NCBI RefSeq assembly: GCF_023805255.1
Contig: NZ_JAMSCK010000002.1
Location: 434,001-498,000, forward strand
Reading direction: 5' to 3'
DNA length: 64,000 nucleotides
DNA from: Gramella jeungdoensis
GTDB taxonomy: Bacteria > Bacteroidota > Bacteroidia > Flavobacteriales > Flavobacteriaceae
A model generated the notes under the pieces. That model did no database searches. It had not been told where the DNA came from and worked only from the letters and a program-made list of their open reading frames with translations. The position numbers were made by a program, and so were the translations under genes. The first letter of the stretch is position 1; each line of letters starts with the position of its first letter. This document shows, one piece after another, positions 52,011 to 60,267 of this stretch.

Positions 52011-52112
52011 AGCGTTAGGGATTGCAGCGGCATCCTTTACCTGTAATGCTGAGCTTCACGAAGCATAAGGTAAAAGATACAGCGAAAAGCCCGGGCCCGC
52101 AGGGCAACGCCC
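52011..52112. repeat. Dispersed hairpin-rich element, copy 2
   Basis: The block starts GCGTTAGGGATTGCAGCGGC, has an internal hairpin (ATGC...GCAT) and ends AGCGAAAAGCCCGGGCCC, then GCAGGGCAACGCCC. The ordered ends match the element at 32409-32562 read on the other strand. It lies between metH and metF. Confidence 0.65.
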
Positions 52113-52135
52113 ATAAACAAAGAATTATAGTTTTA

Positions 52136-53089
52136 ATGAAAGTAACAGAACACATCAAAAAAGCCAACGGTAAAACCTTATTTTCCTTCGAGATCATTCC
52201 GCCGAAGAAGGGGAAGAATATCCAGGAACTCTATGATAATATAGATCCTTTAATGGAATTCAAGCCGCCTTTTATAGATGTGACCACTTCACGGGAGGAG
52301 TATGTATATGTTGAAAAGGACGGGCTCCTTGACAGGCAGATCACGCGTATGCGTCCCGGGACCGTGGGTATCTGTGCCGCGATAAAACATAAATATAATG
52401 TAGATACCGTACCCCATGTGTTATGCGGTGGTTTTACCAGGGAGGAGACAGAATACCTTCTTGTGGACTGTCATTATCTGGGTATCGAGAATGTGATGGC
52501 TTTACGAGGGGATGCGATGAACCATCAGAAATATTTTGAACCTTCTGAAGGAGGACATAATTACGCCTGTGATCTAGTAAAGCAGATAAAGAACCTGAAC
52601 GAGGGAAAGTATCTTCATGATGTGATCGAAGCCGATCATAAATCGGATTTCTGCATTGGGGTGGCAGGTTATCCGGAAAAGCATCTGGAAGCACCCTCCT
52701 TACAATCAGATCTTAAGCGATTAAAGGAAAAGGTAGATGCGGGTGCCGACTATATAGTAACCCAAATGTTCTTCGATAATTCGAAATTCTTCCAATTCGT
52801 AGAGGAAGCAAAAAATATGGGGATTGACGTGCCAATAATTCCGGGTATCAAGCCTATAGCGGTAAAGAGACATTTGCAGGTCTTGCCCCAGGTTTTTAAA
52901 ATAGATCTACCTGAAGAGCTCATCCTGGAAGTTGAAAAGTGCAAGAACAATGCAGAGGTCAGGCAGGTGGGAGTTGAATGGTGTATTAAACAATCCAAAG
53001 AACTTGTGGATGCTGGCGTTCCAACGGTTCATTATTATTCCATGGGAAAAAGCAGCAATATAGAAAAGATAGCGGCGGCGGTTTTTTAA
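52136..53089 (+). CDS. metF: Methylenetetrahydrofolate reductase
   Basis: This 317-residue flavoprotein makes 5-methyl-THF for methionine synthase. FSFEIIPPKKGKNIQELYDNI starts the TIM barrel; FIDVTTSREEY, CAAIKHKYNVDTVPHVLCGGFTREETE, LGIENVMALRGD and ADYIVTQMFFDNSKFFQFVEEA, then VPIIPGIKPI, are conserved. It is 189 bases after metH with two repeat elements in between and no terminator, so it may be in the SAM-I controlled transcript. The start at 52136 (MKVTEHIKKANGKTL) was chosen because the upstream frame is repeat DNA. Confidence 0.96.
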   Translation: MKVTEHIKKANGKTLFSFEIIPPKKGKNIQELYDNIDPLMEFKPPFIDVTTSREEYVYVEKDGLLDRQITRMRPGTVGICAAIKHKYNVDTVPHVLCGGFTREETEYLLVDCHYLGIENVMALRGDAMNHQKYFEPSEGGHNYACDLVKQIKNLNEGKYLHDVIEADHKSDFCIGVAGYPEKHLEAPSLQSDLKRLKEKVDAGADYIVTQMFFDNSKFFQFVEEAKNMGIDVPIIPGIKPIAVKRHLQVLPQVFKIDLPEELILEVEKCKNNAEVRQVGVEWCIKQSKELVDAGVPTVHYYSMGKSSNIEKIAAAVF

Positions 53090-53145
53090 GCCTGATATCA
53101 AACCAAAGGTGATTTTTTTCGTAAATATGTTAGATTTGCTTTCGT

Positions 53146-54249
53146 ATGAAAAGAATTGCCCCATGCCTGTTTTTCCTTTGCAGCCTCTTTCTTCAGGCCC
53201 AGAAAGAAAAAACTCCTAAATTTTACTCTTTTGATGGTAGTTATTTCTATGGTACCATCATGGAACATAACCGGGATATAGGGCACCTTATTACGGGGCA
53301 TCCTACCGGTGTAATACTGAGCTGGAATCAGAAAACCTATGGTTTAAAGGAGTGGGAGCGACGTTATAATTATCCTGATTTTGGATATTCTTTCACCTAC
53401 CAGGACATGAAGAATCAGTATCTGGGTGAGACTTATGGATTGTATGCTCATTTCAATTTCTATTTCTTTAAGAGGAATATGATGTTCAGGATCGGCCAGG
53501 GACTGGCCTATAATACCAATCCCTATGATCAGGATCGGAATTATATCAATAATGCTTTTGGCTCTCATCTATTGAGCACGACTTACCTGATGGGGAATTA
53601 TCATAAACAGGATATTATTGATGGGCTTGGTTTGCAGGCAGGTATTTCGGTAATCCATTATTCAAATGCCGATTTCAAATCGCCGAACAATAGTACCAAT
53701 ACTTTTACTTTTAACCTGGGAGTGAATTATCTGCTTGATCATGAAAAGCATCCGGAATATGTTCCGAAAGATGAGGAAGGAAAGTATAAAGAACCGGTGC
53801 ATTATAATTTTGCTGTTCGAAGTGGAGTGAACTCAACCGGGGTTGTAGGTTCTCCGCAATTGCCATTTTTAACGATTGCCGCTTATGCTGATAAGGTGAT
53901 AAACCGAAAAAGCACCCTTCAGGGAGGTGCCGAGCTTATTATGTCACGTTCCCTGGAAGAATTTATCGCCTATAAAGCGGTTGCATTTCCACAACAGAAT
54001 AACGATCCTGATGCGGACGCTAAACGGGTAGGGGTATTCGTAGGTCATAAACTTACTTTTAATAAAATGTCTTTGATTACCCAGCTTGGGTATTATGCAT
54101 ATTATCCCTACAAAAGTTATGTGGAACAGGTGTATAACAGAATAGGCCTGCAAAGAGAGATCACAAAAGACTGGTGGGCATCGGCTACCGTGAGGTCTCA
54201 TGGAGCAAATGCTGAGGCAGTGGAATTTTCAATTGGGTACAGGTTATGA
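53146..54249 (+). CDS. Acyloxyacyl hydrolase (PagL-like lipid A deacylase)
   Basis: This 367-residue outer-membrane protein has a signal peptide (MKRIAPCLFFLCSLFLQAQ) and an N-terminal region that fits the acyloxyacyl hydrolase family common in Bacteroidetes. The segment AGISVIHYSNADFKSPNNSTN contains the PagL catalytic His-x-Ser-Asn pattern. The rest is rich in amphipathic beta strands, ending VEFSIGYRL, as expected for a barrel. Predicted to remove a 3-O acyl chain from lipid A in the outer membrane. It overlaps the GIN-domain gene by four bases. Confidence 0.85.
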   Translation: MKRIAPCLFFLCSLFLQAQKEKTPKFYSFDGSYFYGTIMEHNRDIGHLITGHPTGVILSWNQKTYGLKEWERRYNYPDFGYSFTYQDMKNQYLGETYGLYAHFNFYFFKRNMMFRIGQGLAYNTNPYDQDRNYINNAFGSHLLSTTYLMGNYHKQDIIDGLGLQAGISVIHYSNADFKSPNNSTNTFTFNLGVNYLLDHEKHPEYVPKDEEGKYKEPVHYNFAVRSGVNSTGVVGSPQLPFLTIAAYADKVINRKSTLQGGAELIMSRSLEEFIAYKAVAFPQQNNDPDADAKRVGVFVGHKLTFNKMSLITQLGYYAYYPYKSYVEQVYNRIGLQREITKDWWASATVRSHGANAEAVEFSIGYRL

Positions 54250-55001
54250 GAAAGTTCTTAGGATTTATAATGATATTATTGATTTCAGGTTGTAGTTCTG
54301 AAGAAGCGCCTGATTGTTTCCAGACTTCCGGGGCTATTATTCAGAAGGAAATGGAGCTCGATCCTTTTACTGAAATCATGGTGTATGAAAGGGTGAAACT
54401 TTTTATCGAACAGGGCGATGAACAAAAAGTTATTATTGAATCAGGTAAAAACCTTATCAATGATGTAAGTGTACGGGTTCAGGACGGCCGCCTTATGCTT
54501 AGAAATGAGAATGCCTGTAATCTTTTCAGGGATTATGAAATCACTAAAGTCTATGTGACCAGCCCCAATCTAACCTGGATTCAAACCAGTACCGCCAGCG
54601 CTATTGAAAGTATAGGGACTTTAAGTTATCCTGAATTATGGCTGAGATCCCTCAACCAGGAAAAGGATCCAGATATACATACTGATGGAGATTTCATTTT
54701 AGATCTCGATGTTCAGAACCTGCGAATCACAACCGATCATATTTCCAATTATTTCCTTACCGGAAAGGTTGAGAACTTCAACGCGTTCTTTGCCGCAGGG
54801 GACGGAAGGCTGGAGGCCCGGGATCTTATCGTTCAGCATTACGATATTTTTCATCGTGGAACCAATAAACTTATTGTGAATCCGCAGCAAAGTCTTAGGG
54901 GAGATATTTATAGTTATGGGGATATTATCTCAGTTAACCGACCGCCGGTTATAGATGTTACCGAACACTTTAAAGGTCGGCTTATTTTCGAAAACCCCTA
55001 A
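54246..55001 (+). CDS. Head GIN domain lipoprotein (DUF2807)
   Basis: This 251-residue lipoprotein has a signal peptide ending in the lipobox LISGC (Cys near residue 16). The body matches the head-GIN / DUF2807 repeat-type beta-solenoid: FTEIMVYERVKLFIEQGDEQKVIIESGKNLIN, then RLMLRNENACN, then VYVTSPNLTWIQTSTASAIES. Its function is unknown; such proteins sit at the cell envelope. It is translationally coupled (ATGA overlap) to the PagL-like gene, so the pair probably act in the same compartment. Confidence 0.88.
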   Translation: MRKFLGFIMILLISGCSSEEAPDCFQTSGAIIQKEMELDPFTEIMVYERVKLFIEQGDEQKVIIESGKNLINDVSVRVQDGRLMLRNENACNLFRDYEITKVYVTSPNLTWIQTSTASAIESIGTLSYPELWLRSLNQEKDPDIHTDGDFILDLDVQNLRITTDHISNYFLTGKVENFNAFFAAGDGRLEARDLIVQHYDIFHRGTNKLIVNPQQSLRGDIYSYGDIISVNRPPVIDVTEHFKGRLIFENP

Positions 55002-55032
55002 ATCCCCTATAAGGGGACTTGCTTTTGATAAG

Positions 55033-55950
55033 TCAGGAAGAAGTTAATTCGGCAAAAAGGCTTTCCAGGTTCTTAGTTTTTTGATTAAGCTGAAGTGTTT
55101 TTAAGCCGTTATCATGAGCAAAATCAAAAACTTCAGGTCTCATATCCTTGTTTGTATTGAACAATAATTCATAAGTGAAACCTCCGGTATTTTTCGCCGA
55201 AACAAGATTAGGGATCTTCTTAAGTGCAACTTCTTCTATGCGATAGTCGAATTCAACAAAAATGATCTGTTCATTTTCGTCTCTGAGATCTTTCATTTTT
55301 TTATCGGCTACGATCCTGCCTTTATTGATAATGATCACGCGGTCACAAATCGCTTCCACTTCCTGCATGATATGAGTAGAAAGGAAAACGGTCTTCCCCG
55401 GTTTGCCATCTGGCCGGTCTTTCCCGATATTCTTTATGAGGGTCCTTATTTCTACCAGCTGATTGGGATCCAGACCTGTGGTTGGTTCATCCAGTATCAA
55501 AACCTCGGGATCATGCAACAAGGCGGCGGCCAGGCCAACGCGCTGACGGTAACCTTTGGATAATTGTTCAATTTTCTTATTGGCTTCGGGAGTCAGCCTG
55601 GTAAGTTCTATGACTTCTTCAACCCGTTTCTTCTCAATATTATAAACGGAAGCACAAAACCGGAGGTATTCCCGTACGAACATTTCAGTATATAAAGGAT
55701 TGTGTTCTGGAAGGTATCCAATACGTTGCTGAATCTCAGAGACCTTATCCTTCAGATCAAGACCGTTAATTTTAGCTTCTCCTTCATCTGCAGATAGATA
55801 CCCGGTGAGGATCTTCATCAGGGTCGATTTTCCGGCTCCATTCGGTCCCAAAAAACCGACAATTTCACCCCCGGAGATGTTGAAATTGACTTCATCAAGC
55901 GCTTTTTGGCTTCCAAAGTGCTTGGAAATGTTAGAAACGGTGATAGACAT
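55033..55950 (-). CDS. gldA: Gliding motility ABC transporter ATPase GldA
   Basis: This 305-residue ABC transporter ATP-binding protein matches GldA of the GldA-GldF-GldG complex required for Bacteroidetes gliding in some species. Walker A GPNGAGKSTLMKILTGYL, Q-loop in IGYLPEHNPLYTEMFV, signature LSKGYRQRVGLAAALLHDPEVLILDEPTTGLDP (with Walker B) and H-loop FLSTHIMQEVEAICDRV are all intact. The C-terminal 80 residues are the extended DrrA-type tail. gldF and gldG are not adjacent, which is normal in Flavobacteriia. It is divergent from the pheA leader. Confidence 0.9.
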   Translation of the reverse strand: MSITVSNISKHFGSQKALDEVNFNISGGEIVGFLGPNGAGKSTLMKILTGYLSADEGEAKINGLDLKDKVSEIQQRIGYLPEHNPLYTEMFVREYLRFCASVYNIEKKRVEEVIELTRLTPEANKKIEQLSKGYRQRVGLAAALLHDPEVLILDEPTTGLDPNQLVEIRTLIKNIGKDRPDGKPGKTVFLSTHIMQEVEAICDRVIIINKGRIVADKKMKDLRDENEQIIFVEFDYRIEEVALKKIPNLVSAKNTGGFTYELLFNTNKDMRPEVFDFAHDNGLKTLQLNQKTKNLESLFAELTSS

Positions 55951-56098
55951 ACGTCAAAATTAGGAATAATTATCAGGCTTACCGCTGAAAACTTTTCAAT
56001 CTTCCAACGAAAATTTATATGTCCAAATTGTAATCCTCAGTAAAAAGCTATGGATTTTCCGAATATCAGAAAACTGCAAAATTTCAGAATAAAATATT

Positions 56099-56127
56099 TT
56101 GAAACTGAAATTTAAGCACTACTTTAG
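56099..56127 (+). promoter_or_regulatory. Candidate pheA leader promoter
   Basis: TTG at 56099-56101 and TACTTTAG at 56120-56127 (seven of eight to TAnnTTTG spacing and bases) with an 18-base gap. The Phe/Tyr leader ORF starts 20 bases later. Confidence 0.5.
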
Positions 56128-56146
56128 TCACTCATAATTATTGATA

Positions 56147-56224
56147 ATGATAAAGTTAATTAGCTGGAACGCATTCTATTATTTTTATTTCTATTCTAGA
56201 GATAGGGTCGGGAATGCTATATGA
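56147..56224 (+). CDS. Phe/Tyr-rich leader peptide (pheA attenuator)
   Basis: This 25-residue ORF reads MIKLISWNAFYYFYFYS followed by RDRVGNAI. The run FYYFYFY holds three Phe and four Tyr, all Tyr codons TAT. It precedes an intrinsic terminator and the pheA-aminotransferase-tyrA-DAHP synthase operon, whose products are Phe and Tyr. This is the classic layout of ribosome-mediated attenuation. I do not see a long antiterminator equivalent to those of the Met/Cys leaders; GAGAT at 56199-56203 could weakly pair with the terminator 5' arm. Confidence 0.85.
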   Translation: MIKLISWNAFYYFYFYSRDRVGNAI

Positions 56225-56245
56225 TTAACTGAAATAAAATTATAT

Positions 56246-56278
56246 AAAAGTCTCGATCAAAAATCGAGACTTTTTTTT
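56246..56278 (+). terminator. Attenuator terminator before pheA
   Basis: AAAAGTCTCGAT (56246-56257) pairs with ATCGAGACTTTT (56263-56274) around a five-base loop, followed by T to 56278. The pheA ATG is 10 bases later. Confidence 0.92.
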
Positions 56279-56287
56279 GATAGCTAT

Positions 56288-57115
56288 ATGAATAAAAAAA
56301 TAGGGATTCAGGGCATTAAAGGCTCCTTTCATCATCTGGTAGCCATGGATTATTATCACAAAGATGTAGAAGTGATGGAGCATTTATCATTTCAGGAGCT
56401 TGCTCAAAAACTGGCCGCGAAAGAATCTGATGAAGCCGTGATGGCAATAGAGAATAGTATCGCCGGGTCTATTTTGCCTAATTATGCTCTTATAGATGAG
56501 TACAACTTAAGCGTGGTGGGTGAGCATTATACACCGGTGAATATGAATCTTATGGCGCTAAAAGGTCAGGAGATAGCCGATATTAAAAAGGTGTTTTCAC
56601 ATCCAATGGCCCTTTTGCAGTGTAAGCAGTTCTTTAAGCAGTATCCTCATATAAAACTGATAGAGGATGCAGATACAGCCGAGGCTGCTAAAAGAATCCA
56701 TAATGAGGGGCTAAAGAAAGTAGCTGCAGTGGCAAGCCCCGCGGCGGCTGAAATGTATGATCTGGAGATCCTGGCAAGAGAGATACACACCATAAAGAGT
56801 AATGCGACCCGGTTTCTGGTACTGGGAACCGAACCAAAGAAACCGAATGGAGAGAAGCTGGATAAGGCCTCTATTAAATTCGATCTTAAAAGTGAAAGAG
56901 GGAGTCTGGTTTCAGTACTTAATATATTAAGGGATTGTTACCTGGATATGACTAAGATACAGTCTTTGCCAATTATTGATGAGCCCTGGAAATATTCATT
57001 TTTTGTGGATGTGACTTTTGAAAGACCGCAAGATTTTGAAAGAGCCATCGATGTTCTGAAACTAATGACCGAAGGATTAAGAATTTTTGGAATCTATAAA
57101 AACAATTTGTCATGA
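56288..57115 (+). CDS. pheA: Prephenate dehydratase
   Basis: This is a 275-residue prephenate dehydratase with C-terminal ACT domain, converting prephenate to phenylpyruvate. IGIQGIKGSFHHLVAMDYY opens the catalytic domain, EAVMAIENSIAGSILPNYALIDEY and KVFSHPMALLQCKQFF are conserved, and SNATRFLVLG holds the TRF catalytic motif near residue 178. The ACT part (SERGSLVSVLNILRDCYLDMTKIQSLP) should sense Phe. There is no chorismate mutase domain; that activity is fused to DAHP synthase at the end of the operon. It overlaps the next gene by four bases. Confidence 0.95.
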   Translation: MNKKIGIQGIKGSFHHLVAMDYYHKDVEVMEHLSFQELAQKLAAKESDEAVMAIENSIAGSILPNYALIDEYNLSVVGEHYTPVNMNLMALKGQEIADIKKVFSHPMALLQCKQFFKQYPHIKLIEDADTAEAAKRIHNEGLKKVAAVASPAAAEMYDLEILAREIHTIKSNATRFLVLGTEPKKPNGEKLDKASIKFDLKSERGSLVSVLNILRDCYLDMTKIQSLPIIDEPWKYSFFVDVTFERPQDFERAIDVLKLMTEGLRIFGIYKNNLS

Positions 57116-58257
57116 TAACGGCAAAAAGACTTGATAATGTGCAGGAATACTACTTCTCAAAAAAACTGAGAGAAGTGGCCGAGTTACGTTCCAGGGGAAA
57201 AGATATAATCAACCTGGGAATCGGGAGCCCGGATCTTGCTCCGCCACCACAGGTGATCGAAGCATTGAATAATGCGCTTAGTTCTAATGGTGCTCACCAG
57301 TATCAGCCATATAAAGGGATTAAAGACCTAAGGGATGCGATTGCTGATTTTTATAAAGAATTTTACAACCGATCACTGAATCCTGAAACTCAAATACTAC
57401 CGCTTATGGGTAGTAAGGAAGGGATCATGCATATTTCCATGGCTTTTTTAAATCCCGGAGATGAAGTGCTTTTACCAAACCCGGGTTATCCAACCTATAG
57501 TTCGGTGTCTAAACTACTTGAAGCCACTGAAAGAAATTATGAACTGAGTGAAGAAAATAACTGGCTACCCGATCTGGAAAAATTATCGAAAGAGGATTTG
57601 AGCAATGTGAAACTGATGTGGGTGAACTATCCGCATATGCCAACAGGCTCTGTGGCCCCAGAATCATTCTTTGATGAGATTACAGCCTTCGCCGAAAAAC
57701 ATGAAATACTGGTAGTAAATGACAATCCGTACAGTTTTATACAGAATGATGAGCCAAAAAGTATTTTGAATGAAGACAGTCTGAGCGATTATGTGATGGA
57801 ACTTAATTCCCTTAGTAAAAGTTTCAATATGGCGGGGTGGCGAGTTGGTATGCTGGTAGGAAGTGAGAAGAATATCAATTCTGTGATTAAAGTGAAATCG
57901 AATATGGATAGTGGAATGTTCTATCCTGTACAGAAAGGAGCTGTTGAAGCCTTAAAGCTTTCGCAATCCTGGTTCGATGAGCAGAATAAGATCTATTCCA
58001 GGAGAAAGGAGATGATCCTTGATTTGATTGAAGAGCTTGGTTGCAAGGCTGCAGAAGATCAGGTAGGCCTGTTTGTATGGGCGAAAGTGCCTGAAGGAAA
58101 AACTTCGGAAAATATTGTGGATGAACTTCTTTATAACAAGGATGTATTCATTACTCCTGGCTTTATTTTCGGATCCCAGGGAGAAGGATATGTAAGGTTT
58201 TCCCTTTGTGCTTCAGAAGAGTTGATAGAAACGGCATTAAACAGAATAAGAAGATGA
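57112..58257 (+). CDS. Aromatic aminotransferase (class I/II)
   Basis: This 381-residue class I/II PLP aminotransferase starts with RLDNVQEYYFSKKLREVAELRSRG, IINLGIGSPDLAPPPQVIEAL, and has NPGYPTYSSV, NYPHMPTGSVAP, NDNPYSFI and the Schiff-base segment SLSKSFNMAGWRVGMLVG. Its place between pheA and tyrA makes phenylpyruvate and 4-hydroxyphenylpyruvate the likely substrates, giving Phe and Tyr. It overlaps both neighbours by four bases (ATGA). Confidence 0.92.
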   Translation: MITAKRLDNVQEYYFSKKLREVAELRSRGKDIINLGIGSPDLAPPPQVIEALNNALSSNGAHQYQPYKGIKDLRDAIADFYKEFYNRSLNPETQILPLMGSKEGIMHISMAFLNPGDEVLLPNPGYPTYSSVSKLLEATERNYELSEENNWLPDLEKLSKEDLSNVKLMWVNYPHMPTGSVAPESFFDEITAFAEKHEILVVNDNPYSFIQNDEPKSILNEDSLSDYVMELNSLSKSFNMAGWRVGMLVGSEKNINSVIKVKSNMDSGMFYPVQKGAVEALKLSQSWFDEQNKIYSRRKEMILDLIEELGCKAAEDQVGLFVWAKVPEGKTSENIVDELLYNKDVFITPGFIFGSQGEGYVRFSLCASEELIETALNRIRR

Positions 58258-59138
58258 AAGTTTTTATAATAGGAACCGGGCTCATAGGAGGATCTTTCGC
58301 CCTTGACCTCAGGGAAGAGGTGGAGAAGGTGGAGATCTTCGGGATTGACCATAATGACCAGCATCTAGAGGAAGCTTTGAATGCTGGCCTCATAGATAAT
58401 AAGGCAAATTTTGAGGACCTTGTAAATGCCGATCTTGTTTACCTGGCAATCCCGGTAGATGCTTCCCTTGAAATTCTTCCAAAAGTGCTGGACACCGTGA
58501 ATGATAATTGTGTGGTGACCGATGCAGGATCTACAAAAGAGCAGCTTTGCAGGGAAGTGGCTTCACATCCAAAACGCCGAAACTATCTCGCAGGGCACCC
58601 CATCGCTGGTACCGAGTTTTCAGGGCCTTCAGCGGCAATTCACGGCCTTTTTAAATATAAGACCAACATAATTTGTGAAATAGAGAAGACGGCTTTTAAG
58701 CTTCAGGAAAAAGCTCTTGAAGTCTTTAATGCCATAGGAATGAGAATAAGATATATGGATCCGGTATCTCACGACCGCCATATTGCCTACGTGTCTCATT
58801 TATCTCATATAAGTTCTTTTATGCTAGGGAAGACTGTGCTAGAAAAAGAGAAGAACGAAAGAGATATTTTTGACCTGGCGGGCAGTGGTTTTGCTTCCAC
58901 TGTAAGACTGGCTAAAAGTTCACCCGGGATGTGGACTCCTATCTTCAGGCAGAATAAGAAAAATGTGATGGAAACCCTCGATGAATATATTTCCAATCTG
59001 AAACATTTCAGACAATTAATGGAGACCGATAATTTTGAAGAGGTCTTCCAGGAGATGGAAAAGACGAATCATATAAAAGATGTATTAAACGGAATAACTC
59101 AGAATGAAAATTTAAAAATACTTGAAAATGGAAAATAG
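58254..59138 (+). CDS. tyrA: Prephenate dehydrogenase
   Basis: This 294-residue NAD(P)-dependent prephenate dehydrogenase leads to tyrosine. The start is MKVFIIGTGLIGGSFALDLRE, with DAGSTKEQLCREV, YLAGHPIAGTEFSGP (catalytic His) and DRHIAYVSHLSHISSFMLG. It is monofunctional, without an ACT domain. It overlaps the aminotransferase by four bases and the DAHP synthase-chorismate mutase gene by 11 bases. Confidence 0.94.
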   Translation: MKVFIIGTGLIGGSFALDLREEVEKVEIFGIDHNDQHLEEALNAGLIDNKANFEDLVNADLVYLAIPVDASLEILPKVLDTVNDNCVVTDAGSTKEQLCREVASHPKRRNYLAGHPIAGTEFSGPSAAIHGLFKYKTNIICEIEKTAFKLQEKALEVFNAIGMRIRYMDPVSHDRHIAYVSHLSHISSFMLGKTVLEKEKNERDIFDLAGSGFASTVRLAKSSPGMWTPIFRQNKKNVMETLDEYISNLKHFRQLMETDNFEEVFQEMEKTNHIKDVLNGITQNENLKILENGK

Positions 59139-60216
59139 CAGAGAACTCAGAAAATGGCTGGATGATTTCAATTTATCTCATCCACTGGTAATTGCAGGCC
59201 CTTGTAGTGCCGAAACAGAGGAACAGGTCTTAACGATTGCACATCAGTTAAAAGACAGTGATGCAACTGTGCTTAGAGCCGGTATCTGGAAACCAAGAAC
59301 AAGACCCGGAAACTTTGAAGGAGTAGGGGCTCTTGGATTAAAATGGCTTCAGAAGGCCAAGGAGGAAACGGGAATGCTGACTACTACAGAGGTGGCGAAC
59401 CCTAACCATGTGGAACTGGCTTTAAAACATGATGTGGATATTCTCTGGATCGGAGCCAGAACCACCGTTTCACCTTTTATTGTTCAGGAAATTGCCGATG
59501 CTCTTAAAGGAACCGATAAGGTGGTGCTTGTGAAAAACCCGGTGAACCCGGATCTTTCTTTATGGCTTGGAGCGGTTGAAAGATTATATACAGCCGATAT
59601 TAAAAATCTAGGAGTGATACACCGTGGTTTTTCGGCCTATGAAAAGACCAAATACAGAAATAATCCTGAATGGCAGATTCCTATCGAGCTTCAGAATAAG
59701 TTTCCTGATCTCCCACTAATTCTCGATCCTTCTCATATAGCAGGAAGAAGGGATATCATTTTCGATCTTTGCCAAACAGGTCTTGATCTTAATTATGACG
59801 GAATTATGGTTGAAACACACCATACTCCAGATAAAGCCTGGAGTGACGCCGCACAACAAATAACTCCTGAAACACTTATTCAAATCATGAATGATCTACA
59901 GGTTAGGAAAGAGGTTTCCGCCAGCGAGGAATTTCAAAATAAGTTGAACACGCTAAGGTCTAAGATCGATATAGCCGATAGCCAGATACTGGATGTACTT
60001 GCTAAAAGAATGAAAATTTCAGAAGAGATCGGTCAGGTTAAGAAAGACCAGAATGTAGCTATTCTGCAAACGAAAAGATGGAATGAGATTCTTGGGAAAA
60101 TGGTGCTCGAAGGAGAGGAGAAGGGACTTAGTGAAGAGTTTGTATTAAGATTGTTCAAGGCTATCCACCAGGAATCTATTAACCACCAGCAAAAGATACT
60201 GGACGGTATCGGTTAG
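59128..60216 (+). CDS. DAHP synthase - chorismate mutase fusion
   Basis: This is a 362-residue bifunctional enzyme. Residues 1-265 are a type Ib DAHP synthase (KDO8P synthase-like): HPLVIAGPCSAETEEQVLTI, LRAGIWKPRTRPGNFEGVGALGLKWL, VIHRGFSAYEKTKYRNNPEW, LPLILDPSHIAGRRDII. Residues 270-362 are an AroQ-type chorismate mutase (LNTLRSKIDIADSQILDVLAKRM, KISEEIGQVKKDQNVAI, LFKAIHQESINHQQKI). The fusion puts the first step of the shikimate pathway and the branch enzyme to prephenate in one chain; the chorismate mutase domain likely gives allosteric control of the synthase. It ends the pheA operon. Confidence 0.94.
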   Translation: MENSRELRKWLDDFNLSHPLVIAGPCSAETEEQVLTIAHQLKDSDATVLRAGIWKPRTRPGNFEGVGALGLKWLQKAKEETGMLTTTEVANPNHVELALKHDVDILWIGARTTVSPFIVQEIADALKGTDKVVLVKNPVNPDLSLWLGAVERLYTADIKNLGVIHRGFSAYEKTKYRNNPEWQIPIELQNKFPDLPLILDPSHIAGRRDIIFDLCQTGLDLNYDGIMVETHHTPDKAWSDAAQQITPETLIQIMNDLQVRKEVSASEEFQNKLNTLRSKIDIADSQILDVLAKRMKISEEIGQVKKDQNVAILQTKRWNEILGKMVLEGEEKGLSEEFVLRLFKAIHQESINHQQKILDGIG

Positions 60217-60220
60217 GAAT

Positions 60221-60251
60221 AAAAAAGCTGTCCAGTACGGACAGCTTTTTT
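60221..60251. terminator. Bidirectional terminator after the aromatic operon
   Basis: AAAAAAGCTGTCC (60221-60233) pairs with GGACAGCTTTTTT (60239-60251) around AGTAC. The flanking A and T runs let it act on both strands, ending the aromatic operon and the convergent gene. Confidence 0.92.
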
Positions 60252-60267
60252 GAAGTTGAAAAAGAAT

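Noticed and set aside
56147-56278. Long antiterminator pairing in the Phe/Tyr leader
   Set aside because: Only short pairings with the terminator 5' arm were visible (about four to five bases). I call the leader and terminator but not a defined antiterminator.
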